Position numbers and translations under genes: made by a program. Under the pieces are notes generated by a model. That model saw only the letters and a list, made by a program, of their open reading frames with translations. It did not search any database and was not told the DNA's origin. From positions 1,302,001-1,366,000 of the forward strand of contig NZ_CP031841.1 in NCBI RefSeq assembly GCF_003432385.1: a stretch of DNA of 64,000 bases, written 5' to 3'. The DNA is from Breoghania sp. L-A4 (lineage in GTDB: Bacteria > Pseudomonadota > Alphaproteobacteria > Rhizobiales > Stappiaceae). Positions 33,872 through 42,879 of this stretch are shown here, one piece after another. Position 1 is the first letter of the stretch. Each line of letters starts with the position of its first letter.

Positions 33872-34798
33872 CTACCGGTTTCCCTCTGCCGCCAACAACC
33901 AATCGACTGTGTGCTGGGCGACCTCATCAACTGTCGCCAAGCCTTGTTTGGCTCCCATGCGATGGCCCACGTCGAACTCCGCGAAGGAGTGTTCGCCGGG
34001 ATGATGGTCCGCAAGGATCTTCGCGGACGCCGTCAGTGCCCATCGGTCGCGCCGGCCGGTGACCGTCAGCAGACGGCCATGGAAGTGTGAAATATCGTCC
34101 AGTGGATCGGCCGTCAGCAGACCCTTGAAGAAGTCAGATTTGAAAGCCCGTATCGTTCCGCCAACGCCGCGCCAGCGAACGATTTCGCCACGTTCGGCGT
34201 GCAAGCCTTTCGCAAGCGTTGCCGACCCCATGCTGCTTGTGTAGCTGGCGAGCGGATCGACAATCGGCGCCCACAACACGACGGACTTGATCCGGTCCTC
34301 AAACCGCCGCGCCAGTCGGGCGGCGATAATCGTGCCTTGGCTATGGCCGAGCACCGCAAGGCTGTCACGGTCGAGATCCGTGCGCGCCGAGAGCCAGCCG
34401 ATCGCCGCCTCGGCCTCAGCAATGCGGCTGTCGAAGCTCGTGTTCGAGAAGTCACCGTCCGATCCGCCGCGTCCGCGCGGACTGATCCTGAGGCTGGCCA
34501 TGCCGGCTTCCGCCCAGAGTTGCGCCGTGCGTGTGAACAGGCCTCTGCCGTCACCGTGGATGCGGGAGCCGTCACGATCACCGCTCGTCCCAGGCAGGAT
34601 CAGCACCACGGGCGGCCGCGAAATGTGGCGCGGAATGGTCAGCGTGCCAACGACCTCCTGGTCGTCCACCAGGAAAGACACGGTCTGCTCGTCGGAGCGC
34701 TTCTGGTCTTCTTGTGCAGACACCGTCAAGGTGCCTTGGAGCGAAACCAACGCAAATACCAAACTGCCGAGACGGATTTTATGAAACCAAACGGACAA
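33872..34798 (-). CDS. secreted alpha/beta hydrolase
   Basis: About 308 residues from TTG 34798 (GAGAGG upstream); the start is uncertain. The N-terminus IRLGSLVFALVSLQGTLTVSA is a signal peptide. Hydrolase features: VVLILPGTSGDRDGS, RISPRGRGGSDGD, nucleophile elbow VLGHSQGTIIAARLA, acid region VTGRRDRWALT and His in FDVGHRMG. It resembles periplasmic peptidase/esterase-like dienelactone-hydrolase relatives; the substrate is unknown. It lies convergent to the ABC operon between the two 72-bp repeats, so it is probably inserted cargo. Confidence 0.8.
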   Translation of the reverse strand: MSVWFHKIRLGSLVFALVSLQGTLTVSAQEDQKRSDEQTVSFLVDDQEVVGTLTIPRHISRPPVVLILPGTSGDRDGSRIHGDGRGLFTRTAQLWAEAGMASLRISPRGRGGSDGDFSNTSFDSRIAEAEAAIGWLSARTDLDRDSLAVLGHSQGTIIAARLARRFEDRIKSVVLWAPIVDPLASYTSSMGSATLAKGLHAERGEIVRWRGVGGTIRAFKSDFFKGLLTADPLDDISHFHGRLLTVTGRRDRWALTASAKILADHHPGEHSFAEFDVGHRMGAKQGLATVDEVAQHTVDWLLAAEGNR

Positions 34799-34996
34799 GT
34801 CAGGCCTCTCGTCGACGGAACGGACTTTCGCCCATTGTAGCGGAAGCGGTTGGGCGGTTGGTTTCTCTCTGTCGTTTTTGCTTTGCCGCTTGGAGTGGCA
34901 TGGACGCGGGCAAGGACTCCAAGATGTTCCTGCCGCACCAGCGCCGCCTTGCCAGCGCACGAAACAATGCACCGTGACGCGATCAAACAGGCGAAA

Positions 34997-35068
34997 CAGG
35001 GCACGCCCGACGCCATCTTCCAGCACCCGCGCGAGGCCTATACGCGCGAACTGATCACGGCGGCGGGA
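34997..35068 (+). repeat. 72-bp direct repeat, copy 2 (orphan ATPase gene end)
   Basis: Identical to 33769-33840. Here it is followed by CTCGCGTGA, giving an ATPase-like ending ITAAGLA that has no gene body in front of it. Most simply, this was the original 3' end of the ATPase gene before the hydrolase segment entered with a duplication. Confidence 0.95.
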
Positions 35069-35140
35069 CTCGCGTGAGCGCGTGTCAATGCGCGCGCTTT
35101 GCGGTAGAATGCGCCGTGCAAAGCGAGCCGGGAGGGCGCT

Positions 35141-35509
35141 ATGTATGGCAATCAAACGCATCTTCATCACAAGCCGAGCGGGCACTGGCGCACGCGGGTC
35201 CTGATGGTTCTCGCCGTGACGCTGGCGGCGATCGTCATCTCCGGCGATGCGGCCGGCGCCGGCGGGACGTTCTGGGTCGCGCCGCCGGGACGGATCATCC
35301 TCGCCGAAACCCGCGACGAGTGCATCATGCGCTGCGTCGCCAACCGCGATCTCTGCGAGCGCTCATGCAGCGATCAGTTCGACCAATGCGTCGCCAACGG
35401 TGGTGACGACGGCAGCTGCGGCGAGATTTTCAGAGCTTGCCACGCGGAGTGCGGCGCGGTCGGGTTCAACCGCTGCGTCACCGAGCAGTGCTACACGCTG
35501 CCCAACTGA
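35141..35509 (+). CDS. small secreted cysteine-rich protein
   Basis: 122 residues after GGGAGGGCGCT. A hydrophobic segment VLMVLAVTLAAIVISGDAAGA serves as signal peptide or anchor, with a long basic N-region. The mature part holds ten Cys in pairs (CIMRCVANRDLCERSCSDQF, CVANGGDDGSCGEIFRAC, CHAEC), which suggests disulfide bonds or metal binding in the periplasm. I recognise no family. It lies alone between the ATPase repeat and the Crp gene. Confidence 0.65.
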   Translation: MYGNQTHLHHKPSGHWRTRVLMVLAVTLAAIVISGDAAGAGGTFWVAPPGRIILAETRDECIMRCVANRDLCERSCSDQFDQCVANGGDDGSCGEIFRACHAECGAVGFNRCVTEQCYTLPN

Positions 35510-35545
35510 GACATGCGTCCGGATCCATCCTAAAAGCGTGCGCCG

Positions 35546-36094
35546 TCAGCCGGCGCGGCGGCGCGCCAGTTCGCGGTACAGCGCTTCCGGGCTGACGCCG
35601 ATGTGCGCCGCGAAGCCGCGTTGTTCGCCCCTTGGCGGCAATCCGTCTCCGCTGAGCAGCAGCCACGCGTCGACGCGCTCGCGCACCGTCTTCAGCGACA
35701 GGATCTCGGCCAGAGCCCGGGCCTTCTGCACCTCGTGCGCCAGATGCCGGGTCCAGGCTTCCGCCAGCTCCGGCCTCTGCGCCATGGCAGCCTTCAGCCG
35801 GGCGCGCGGCACCGCCCGCACCATGGCCGGCGTCGCGGCGATCGCATCGCAATGATAGCGATCGGAAAATACGGAGGCCTCCGCCAGAATGCCACCGGGG
35901 TCCGCGCGCTGCAGCGTCAGCTCCAAGCCGTTCGGTTGGTGACGCACGAGACGCAGCGTTCCGGTGACGACGAGATAGAGCGCCGCGACAGGATCGGAGA
36001 GGCGAAACAGCGTCTCGCCCGCCGCGAGCGCCTGCTCGTGGCTGGTCAGGTCGGAAAGCTGTTCGAACAGGGGATGCAACATGATCGCTATCAT
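35546..36094 (-). CDS. Crp/Fnr-type regulator (cyclic-nucleotide-binding domain, short)
   Basis: 182 residues. A cNMP-binding beta-roll (QALAAGETLFRLSDPVAALYLVVTGTLRLVRH) and a dimer helix are followed by a HTH_Crp-like end (GFAAHIGVSPEALYRELARRRAG). The protein is shorter than typical Crp (about 210-230) and its winged HTH is cut close. Upstream and divergent is a secreted His/Met-rich protein, which it may control. ATG 36094 is taken; ATG 36082 is the alternative. Confidence 0.75.
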   Translation of the reverse strand: MIAIMLHPLFEQLSDLTSHEQALAAGETLFRLSDPVAALYLVVTGTLRLVRHQPNGLELTLQRADPGGILAEASVFSDRYHCDAIAATPAMVRAVPRARLKAAMAQRPELAEAWTRHLAHEVQKARALAEILSLKTVRERVDAWLLLSGDGLPPRGEQRGFAAHIGVSPEALYRELARRRAG

Positions 36095-36157
36095 GTGCGA
36101 TCCGGCATCCCCATGGCAATCATTGTGGTGTGATGTCCCAACCGCCCGAGGTTTCCG

Positions 36158-36748
36158 ATGATCCGTTTCGCCGTACCGGTGTTGTTCGCGCTTTCCGTCT
36201 CGCCTGCCTTTGCCGGGCAGACCGCGCCGTTGATGCCGCGCCATGACGGCGCGATGGACCACGCCGTGCATATGGCTCAGTCCGAACAGACCGCCGCGCC
36301 CGCGCCATTGGAGCCGGGGCAGGGGGCCTTCGCGGCCATCCAGGAAATCGTCGCGCTGCTGGAAGCCGACTCCGAGACTGACTGGTCTTCGGTCGACATC
36401 GAGGCCCTGCGACGGCACCTGATCGACATGAACGAGGTCACGCTGAATGCTCAGGTTTCCGTCGACCCCGTCCCCCATGGCACGCGCTTCACGGTGCGCG
36501 GCGAGGGGCGCACGGGCGACGCGATCCGCCGCATGGTCACCGCCCATGCCGCGACGATGGCCGGACGCGGTCCCTGGCGCTTCGAAGCAATCGAAACACC
36601 TGCCGGCGCGGCTCTGAGCGTTGTTGGCGACACGGATGCGGACGGCGAGAAGATCCGGGCGCTGGGCTTCATCGGCGTCATGGCGCAGGGCATGCACCAC
36701 CAGCAGCACCATCTGGCGATCGCATCGGGCAACGCTCCGCATCACTAG
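36158..36748 (+). CDS. secreted His/Met-rich hypothetical protein
   Basis: 196 residues. A clear signal peptide (FAVPVLFALSVSPAFA) precedes a His/Met-rich segment (MPRHDGAMDHAVHMAQ) and a body of alternating helices and strands (WSSVDIEALRRHLIDMNEVT, RFTVRGEGRTGDAIRRMVTAH). The C-terminus GMHHQQHHLAIASGNAPHH adds more His. I infer a periplasmic metal-related role (copper or similar); the Met/His pattern is suggestive only. It is divergent from the Crp-type gene with a 63-bp shared promoter region. Confidence 0.7.
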   Translation: MIRFAVPVLFALSVSPAFAGQTAPLMPRHDGAMDHAVHMAQSEQTAAPAPLEPGQGAFAAIQEIVALLEADSETDWSSVDIEALRRHLIDMNEVTLNAQVSVDPVPHGTRFTVRGEGRTGDAIRRMVTAHAATMAGRGPWRFEAIETPAGAALSVVGDTDADGEKIRALGFIGVMAQGMHHQQHHLAIASGNAPHH

Positions 36749-36758
36749 CGGCTTTGGC

Positions 36759-37391
36759 TCAGCCGCGGATCGCGGCAACGAATGCCGTCGCCGCCTCGGA
36801 CACCTGCCCGGCCGTCCAGCCGGGCTTGAACAGCGCCGAGCCGATGCCGTAGCCGCTGGCGCCGGCGGTCTTGAAGGTCGCGGCGTTGGCTGCCGAGACC
36901 CCGCCCACCACCAGCAGCGGCACGTCGTCGGGCAGCACCGCCTTCAGCGCCTTGACGCCCGCGGCGCCCGCGATGTCGCCGGGAAACAGTTTCAGCGCAT
37001 CGGCGCCCGCGCGGATCGCGCGAAAGGCTTCTGAGGCGGTGAAGAAGCCCGGCAGCGAGATGAGACCCCGATGCTTGGTTTCCGCGATCACGCTCTCGTT
37101 GGTGTCCGGGGAGACGATGAACCGCCCGCCCAGGTCGTTGACGACGTTGACCTCGCCGACATCAAGCACCGTGCCCGCGCCGACCATGGCGTCCGAGCCC
37201 ACCGCGTCGATCAGCGTGGCGAGCGCCTTGTGCGCATGCGGCCGGTTCAGCGGCACCTCGATGAGGCGGATGCCTGCGTCGATCAGCGCCCGTCCGACGG
37301 CGCCGGCATCAGCGGGTTGCAGGCCGCGCAGAATCGCGACCACGGGCGTGGCCGCAAGGTGGTGGGCGAATGTGTTTTCAAGAGTGCTCAT
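36759..37391 (-). CDS. dgoA: 2-dehydro-3-deoxy-6-phosphogalactonate aldolase
   Basis: 210 residues, KDPG/KDPGal aldolase class I. VVAILRGLQPADAGAVGRAL, LIEVPLNRPHAHKALATL, MVGAGTVLDVGEV and FIVSPDTNESVI show the barrel; the Schiff-base Lys is LKLFPGD. LIEVPLNRP rather than VLEVTLRT favours the galactonate (DgoA) branch. It splits KDPGal into pyruvate and glyceraldehyde 3-phosphate. A 4-bp overlap with dgoK confirms pairing. Confidence 0.93.
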   Translation of the reverse strand: MSTLENTFAHHLAATPVVAILRGLQPADAGAVGRALIDAGIRLIEVPLNRPHAHKALATLIDAVGSDAMVGAGTVLDVGEVNVVNDLGGRFIVSPDTNESVIAETKHRGLISLPGFFTASEAFRAIRAGADALKLFPGDIAGAAGVKALKAVLPDDVPLLVVGGVSAANAATFKTAGASGYGIGSALFKPGWTAGQVSEAATAFVAAIRG

Positions 37392-38296
37392 GACAGAAGC
37401 TCCGCGTGTTGCGCCAAGGCCAGAAGGCCCGCGTGGGCGCAGGTCTCGCCGGACAGTATCGTGGCGGTGATGTCAAAATGTGTCAGTGCCAGACCGTAGC
37501 GTTTCGCCAGTTCGCTGCTGGCGATTACATACGCGGCGCCCGCGTCCGGGTCGAGCGACCGCATGCCGGCGATTTCCGCTCCGATCAGCAGCCCCGACAG
37601 GAAATTGTGCTGGCCTTCGCCCGAAAGCCCGTTGAGCAGGCCCTCGGTGCGCACGCCGAACAGAAGATGCGACAGGCCGCCGGGCGCGCGCGCCCGTTCG
37701 ACGCCGGCGAGAAAGCTCGTCCCGTCGAAGGCTCCGGGCGTCATGGTGCGCGCCAGGAGCCCGTGGGTACCGAGAAGGTCGAACAGCTCGCCGGTCATCG
37801 ATGTGGCGAATCCGGTGATCTGCCCGTTTTCAACCCGCGTCCATTTGCTGTGCGTTCCCGGCAGGACGATCAATCCTTGCTCGATGCTTTCGAGCGCCAT
37901 GGCGCCCAGGATCTGGGTTTCCTCGCCGCGCATCACATCAAGCGCGCCGGAGGCGGCGCGGCAGACGACCCCCGGCACCACGAAGGCGGGTGCCGCGGCA
38001 AAGGGAACGCGTTGCAGTTTTCCGGCGATGGCGGAAAGGCTTGCGGGCGCCTCCACGTAGGGCGTCTCGATCCAGCCCTGCCTGGAGCCGATCATCCCGG
38101 CCATCAGCACGGGCGCATCGCCCAGCCAGGGGCCGAGCTTGTCGGCGAGATAGCGCTCGAAGCCGGTGGCCTCGCCGGTCATCTGCAGGATGCCGCCGCG
38201 CGGATCCTCGATCGCCTCGAGCACCGCCCCCGAGGCATCGAGCCGCGCGGCGCGAAACCGGGTCGTCCCCCAGTCCACGGTGATGATGGCGCTCAT
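37388..38296 (-). CDS. dgoK: 2-dehydro-3-deoxygalactonokinase
   Basis: 302 residues, DgoK type. ATP-site start IITVDWGTTRFRAARLD, substrate region LMAGMIGSRQGWIETPYV, VLPGTHSKWTRVENGQI and FLSGLLIGAEI are typical. It phosphorylates 2-keto-3-deoxygalactonate before DgoA cleavage. The gene starts 25 bp after the molybdenum hydroxylase gene ends and overlaps dgoA, so all three are probably one transcript. No dgoD dehydratase is in the window. Confidence 0.93.
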   Translation of the reverse strand: MSAIITVDWGTTRFRAARLDASGAVLEAIEDPRGGILQMTGEATGFERYLADKLGPWLGDAPVLMAGMIGSRQGWIETPYVEAPASLSAIAGKLQRVPFAAAPAFVVPGVVCRAASGALDVMRGEETQILGAMALESIEQGLIVLPGTHSKWTRVENGQITGFATSMTGELFDLLGTHGLLARTMTPGAFDGTSFLAGVERARAPGGLSHLLFGVRTEGLLNGLSGEGQHNFLSGLLIGAEIAGMRSLDPDAGAAYVIASSELAKRYGLALTHFDITATILSGETCAHAGLLALAQHAELLS

Positions 38297-38321
38297 GGCT
38301 TTTTCTCCCAGGCTTCGCCGG

Positions 38322-40664
38322 TCATCGGGCGTTCCCTCCGGCCGTGGCGTCGCGGATCGCCTGCCAGATCTTCTCCGGTGTCGCCGGCATCTCGATGTGG
38401 CGGATGCCGCAGGGCTTGAGCGCGTCGACGATGGCGTTGATCACGCACGGCAGCGCGCCCACGGTGCCGGCCTCGCCCGCGCCCTTGACGCCGAGCGGGT
38501 TGGTGGCCGTGGGTACCGGATGGCTGATGACCTCGATCGACGGCAGGTCATTGCTGCGCGGCATGCGGTAGTCCATGAAGGAGCCGGTCACGAGCTGGCC
38601 GCTGTCCGCGTCATAGACGATGGCCTCGCCCACCGCCTGGCCGTATCCCTGCGCCACCCCGCCGTGGATCTGGCCCTTGACCAGCATCGGGTTGACCACG
38701 GTGCCCACGTCGTCGGTGACCACATAGGAGACGAGATCCGTCTGGCCGGTCTCGGGATCGATCTCCACCTCGCAGATGTGGCAGCCGTTGGGAAATGTTG
38801 CGTTTTCAGGCGCTTCCTTGACCTCCGAGGTCAGCCGGTCGGGCGCCCTTGCCGCGAGATCGTGCAGATGGATGGCGGCGTCCGTGCCGGTCACCCGGAA
38901 GGTGCCGTTGTCGAAGACGATATCCTCGATGCTGGCCTCCAGTTCCTCGCTGGCCAGCTCCAGTGCCTTGCGCTTGACCTCTTCGGCCGCGCGGTAGAGC
39001 GCCGTGCCGCCGGTGCACATGGTGCGCGAGCCAAAGGTGCCGACGCCGTCCTTCACCTGATCGGTGTCGCCGGTAACGACGGAAAGCCGGTCGTCGGCCA
39101 GCCCCAGCATCTGTTTGGTCATGCGCCGGAAGGTGGTGGAAAAGCCCTGGCCGCAGTCCTGGCCGCCCATCAGCAGTTTGGCGTTTCCGCTCTTGTCGAA
39201 GCGGATTTCCGCGAATTCCGCGAACGGCTTGCCGAAGGGGCCGCCGGCGATCTCGATCGGATTGACCAGTCCGATGCCGCGCAGCAGGCCGCGCGCCTCG
39301 CTGGCCTTCCGCCGGGCCTCAAAGCCATCCCAGTTGGCCGCTTGAAGCGTTTCCTCGAGAATCGCGGGAAAGTCGCCGCTGTCGTAGGTGTAGGTGAGGC
39401 CAGTCTTGAACGGCATCTGGTCCGGCTGGATCAGGTTGCGGCGGCGGATGTCGGCCCGGTCGATGCCCAACTCACTGGCCGCGATGTCGATCAGCCGCTC
39501 GATGGCAAACGTCGCCTCGGGTCGTCCGGCGCCGCGATAGGGCGTGGTCGGCTGGGTGTGGGTGTGCATGCCGTAGACCAGCGCATGCACGGCCGGCGTG
39601 CGGTAAACGCCTGCCAGGCCGCCGATATTGCCGGTGGAGGCCTGCGGCGTCATGCGGTTGAAATAGGCGCCCTGATTGGCCAGCGTCTCCACCTGCAGCG
39701 CCAGAAACCGCCCATTCCTGTCGAGTCCCAGCCGCGCGGTGGTGAGATTGTCGCGCGCGTGCGGATCGCCGAGGAAGGATTCATTGCGCGAGGCCAGCCA
39801 GCGCACGGGCCGGCCCAACTGCCGCGCCATCCACAGCACCAGCGGATACTCCGGCATCGGCGCGTTCTTCATGCCGAACGAGCCGCCCACGTCGTGGGTG
39901 ACGACGCGGATCTTTTCCTTGTCGATGCCGCCGAGTTGCTTGGCGGTGTATTCGCGCACCGTATGCGTCGTCTGGGTGCCGAGGGTGAGCGTGTATTTGT
40001 TCGCCGCCGGGTCGTATTCGCCGATTGCGGCGCGCGGCTCCATGGCGCAGGCGGTCAGCCGGGAGATGCGAAACGTCAGCTCCACCACGTGATCGGCGGC
40101 GTCGATGCCGGCTTGCGTCGCGGCCGCGTCGCCCGCCTCGAAGCGGAAGCCGATGTTGCCCGGCACCTCGTCCCAGACCAGCGGCGCACCGTCCGCAAAC
40201 GCCTTGGCGATATCGGTGACCGCCGGCAGTTCCTCGTAGTCGACCAGCACCGCTTCGCGGGCGTCTTCCGCCTGCTCGGCCGTCTCGGCCACCACGACGG
40301 CCACCACGTCGCCGACAAAGCGCACGCGCTCGTCCGCAAGCACGCCGTATCGGGTGATGAACATCGTCTCGCCGTCCGGCCGCTTGTGGCGCGGCGCGGG
40401 CTCGATGATGCCGAATCCCGCAGCTTTCGCGTCCTTGCCGGTGAACACCGCCAGCACGCCGGGCAATGCCAGCGCCTCGGCGCAATCGATGGAGAGGATC
40501 CGGGCGGAGGCGACGGGCGCGCGGACGATCGCCATATGCGCCTGATTGTCGAGCGCGATGTCGTTGGTGTAGCGGCCGCCGCCGGTCGTCAGGCGGTTGT
40601 CTTCTTCCCGGATCCATTCGGCGTTGGCCGTCTTGGCGTGAGCGGTTTCATTCCCCATGGGCAT
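38322..40664 (-). CDS. xanthine dehydrogenase/CoxL-family molybdopterin-binding subunit
   Basis: 780 residues from ATG 40664 (ATG 40658 also possible). Large-subunit motifs: GGGRYTNDI and VAIVRAP-like start, VTHDVGGSFGMKN (Moco loop), PYRGAGRPEATFAIERL, LMGGQDCGQGFSTTFRRM, GEAGTVGALPCVINAI (catalytic Glu near the end). The CO-dehydrogenase AYRCSFR loop is absent, so CO oxidation is unlikely. No [2Fe-2S] or FAD subunit gene lies nearby, which is unusual because these enzymes work as three-part complexes. Operon position upstream of dgoKA suggests an aldehyde or aldose substrate feeding the galactonate route; this is inference. Confidence 0.87.
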   Translation of the reverse strand: MPMGNETAHAKTANAEWIREEDNRLTTGGGRYTNDIALDNQAHMAIVRAPVASARILSIDCAEALALPGVLAVFTGKDAKAAGFGIIEPAPRHKRPDGETMFITRYGVLADERVRFVGDVVAVVVAETAEQAEDAREAVLVDYEELPAVTDIAKAFADGAPLVWDEVPGNIGFRFEAGDAAATQAGIDAADHVVELTFRISRLTACAMEPRAAIGEYDPAANKYTLTLGTQTTHTVREYTAKQLGGIDKEKIRVVTHDVGGSFGMKNAPMPEYPLVLWMARQLGRPVRWLASRNESFLGDPHARDNLTTARLGLDRNGRFLALQVETLANQGAYFNRMTPQASTGNIGGLAGVYRTPAVHALVYGMHTHTQPTTPYRGAGRPEATFAIERLIDIAASELGIDRADIRRRNLIQPDQMPFKTGLTYTYDSGDFPAILEETLQAANWDGFEARRKASEARGLLRGIGLVNPIEIAGGPFGKPFAEFAEIRFDKSGNAKLLMGGQDCGQGFSTTFRRMTKQMLGLADDRLSVVTGDTDQVKDGVGTFGSRTMCTGGTALYRAAEEVKRKALELASEELEASIEDIVFDNGTFRVTGTDAAIHLHDLAARAPDRLTSEVKEAPENATFPNGCHICEVEIDPETGQTDLVSYVVTDDVGTVVNPMLVKGQIHGGVAQGYGQAVGEAIVYDADSGQLVTGSFMDYRMPRSNDLPSIEVISHPVPTATNPLGVKGAGEAGTVGALPCVINAIVDALKPCGIRHIEMPATPEKIWQAIRDATAGGNAR

Positions 40665-41763
40665 CAGGTCGACCTGTATTTTTGTGAGAGCTGCGAAGCG
40701 GAGGGCCTTGGATTTTATAACAAGGAAATCGATTGCGTACAGCGCCCGGCGTGCCGGTTCGGTCACCCGCCCGGACGATCCCGGCAGCGCGCTATGGTCC
40801 GGCGCCCGGATTTGTCCCCGGTGTGGCGGGTGCACGCGAAAATTTTTTGTCTCGTGTGGGGGGAGCGTTGTCCCCGGCGATCTGGCTACCGCAGGATCGG
40901 GCGGCACGGCCATTTCTTCTCCCCGCCGGGGAGAAGGTGGCGCGCACGCGCCGGATGAGGGGGCGGGGCTTGCGGCCCATGCTTGGCGGCGCCGACTGTG
41001 CCGGCCCTCGGCATGAGGAGTATGTTGCGCGCCTCGCTCTATCGGCACGTCATTGCCCGGCGTCAGTCCGGGCAATCCACTCTGACCTCTGCTTGTTGAG
41101 GCGCATGTGATTGGCCACGGACGATGGTCCGGTGATCGTCTGTCCGCCTTTTGGCTGTCGCGCTCAGAGTGGATACCCCGGACTTCGCCGGGGTATGACG
41201 TCGAGAGTTTGTGGAGGCGGCGAGTGCCAGTTGGGCCGTCCTGTTGATACTTGCGTTGCGTCACCCTGGACGCAATGCAGCATGAAATGGTGCTTTGCTG
41301 ACCCGGGATGACGGCCGTGGGTGTGGTGCGCGTCGCAGTGTCTACGTGAAGACATGTGTGGGCCCGGAGACCGGCGGCACGTCACCTCTCCCATGGGGTG
41401 AGGTCGGCGCGACAGCGCCGGGTGAAGGGCGCAGGATTCCGCGCATTTCTAAAAACCCGAATCCCCTCACCCCAACCCTCTCCCTGAGGGAGAGGGGGCG
41501 GGTTCGACGAGGCTTCGCGTGTGTCGCCATCTCTTGGCACTGCGTGGCGGTGGTGCAGGACAATCCCCGTTCTGGCGGCGGTCGATCGGGCGGCAGACGG
41601 TGGAATATCACGCCGATCAATCCCCGTCGCCCTGGGCCGTGCTATTGTTCCGGTCATCGTCGCGGACATAGGCGTGCTTGTGCCGGCAAGGGCGCCTTTC
41701 ATGGCGACGCCGGTACCGACCTCGATACAGCGCGGCCGCCGGGCGGCGAAGGCGTGCGCGGGA
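40665..41763. repeat. 1.1-kb gene-free stretch with GC-rich dispersed repeats
   Basis: No credible gene. It holds several palindromic repeats: one copy (reverse orientation, about 40921-40961) of the CTCATCCGGCGC...CTTCTCCCC unit also found near 55948, 56097 and 57675; GATTGCCCGG/CCGGGCAATC-type hairpin near 41056-41080; ACCCCGG/CCGGGGT near 41174-41194; and a CTCTCCCTGAGGGAGAG hairpin near 41478-41494. These look like REP-type intergenic repeats that may act as transcription ends. Confidence 0.65.
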
Positions 41764-42726
41764 CTATTCCGCCGCCTCCTTCTCCGCGTTCCCGGTTGCG
41801 GCGTTGGCGCGGCAGACCGCCAGGCGGCAGGGGTCCCAGGTGTGGTCCTCGGCGAAGCGGTCGACGGCGGCGTCGATCAGCATGCGCACCTTGCGCGGCA
41901 CATGCACTCCGGGCGGGCGCACCGCGTGCAGGGCTGCCTCGGGCAGCGGATAGTCGGTGAGCACCGGTACGAGGCTGCCGGAATGAATTGCGTCGGAGCA
42001 CAGGAAGGTGGGCAGCGCGGCGAGGCCGAGACCGTCGGTGGCCCAGCGCAGGATCGCCTCGCCGCTGTCGGCGCGCAACCGGCCCTGCGGATGGACGGAC
42101 ACCCATTTGCGGCCCGCCTTGAAGCGCCACTCGGCGACCGTCGCGCCGGAGTAGATCAGGCACTCGTGGCGGTTGATGTCGTCGGGCTGCTGTGGCGTGC
42201 CGTGCGCTTCCAGATAGGCGGGGCTGGCGACGACCGCGGTATAGACCGGCGCGATGCGCCGCGCGACGAGGCTTGAATCCTTCAGCCGGCCGATGCGCAG
42301 CGCCACGTCGAATCCGTCGCCGACGATGTCGGTGATACGGTCGGAATAGGCGGCGTCGATTTCCAGCCGCGGGTGGCGCTGCGCGAGTTCGGCCAGCAGC
42401 GGCGCCATGTAGCGCACGCCGAACGACAGCGGCGCGGACAGGCGCAGCCGTCCGGACAGTCCGTCGCCGCGCTGCTGCACCGCGTCGCGCGCCTCCTGAA
42501 GATCGGCCAGAATACGCTCGCCGCGCGCCTTGAATTCCAGCCCTGCGTCGGTGGCCGAGATGCCGCGGGTGGTGCGGCTCAAGAGCCGGGTTCCCAGATC
42601 CTCCTCCAGCCGCGCGATGCGCCGGCTGATGATGGATTTCGAGACGCCGAGCTGGGCGGCGGCGCGGCTGAAGCCGCCGGTCTCCAGCACCACGATGAGG
42701 CTGCGGATGTCGATGAGGTCGGACAT
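41764..42726 (-). CDS. LysR-family transcriptional regulator
   Basis: 320 residues from ATG 42726. N-terminal HTH: LIVVLETGGFSRAAAQLGVS, SIISRRIARLEEDLG, LLSRTTRGISATDAG. The C-terminal effector domain begins at GRLRLSAPLSFGVRYM. It is divergent from the azoreductase gene, a common LysR-azoR pairing in which the regulator responds to quinones or electrophiles. The C-terminal 15 residues (ANAATGNAEKEAAE) extend beyond the fold and are probably unstructured. Confidence 0.9.
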   Translation of the reverse strand: MSDLIDIRSLIVVLETGGFSRAAAQLGVSKSIISRRIARLEEDLGTRLLSRTTRGISATDAGLEFKARGERILADLQEARDAVQQRGDGLSGRLRLSAPLSFGVRYMAPLLAELAQRHPRLEIDAAYSDRITDIVGDGFDVALRIGRLKDSSLVARRIAPVYTAVVASPAYLEAHGTPQQPDDINRHECLIYSGATVAEWRFKAGRKWVSVHPQGRLRADSGEAILRWATDGLGLAALPTFLCSDAIHSGSLVPVLTDYPLPEAALHAVRPPGVHVPRKVRMLIDAAVDRFAEDHTWDPCRLAVCRANAATGNAEKEAAE

Positions 42727-42798
42727 CTGGAGTGGTTCCCTATAACAAGGAACTGCTCGCGCCATTCCTGAGCTTGATGACAAACCGCCTCCGCGATC

Positions 42799-42879
42799 TT
42801 CGTCATACTCGGCCTTGTGCCGAGGATCCATTCTTTTCAATGGCTTATGGATGCCCGGGACAAGCCCGAGCATGACGAA
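42799..42879. repeat. 81-bp imperfect-palindrome intergenic repeat
   Basis: A 20-bp arm at 42799-42818 (TTCGTCATACTCGGCCTTGT) pairs with 42860-42879 with two mismatches. It lies in the 315-bp gap between the LysR and azoreductase genes. The CTCGG...CCGAG and GGGACAAGCCCG segments are typical of short intergenic repeats in related bacteria. The rest of the gap (42880-43041) probably holds the azoreductase promoter; I could not fix a LysR box. Confidence 0.6.

Noticed and set aside
38322-40664. Aerobic CO dehydrogenase large subunit
   Set aside because: The AYRCSFR active-site loop is absent (PYRGAGRPEA instead) and no coxS/coxM genes are adjacent.
38166-40958. A 930-codon plus-strand frame opposite the molybdenum hydroxylase gene
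   Set aside because: Antisense shadow; the minus-strand protein has complete family motifs.
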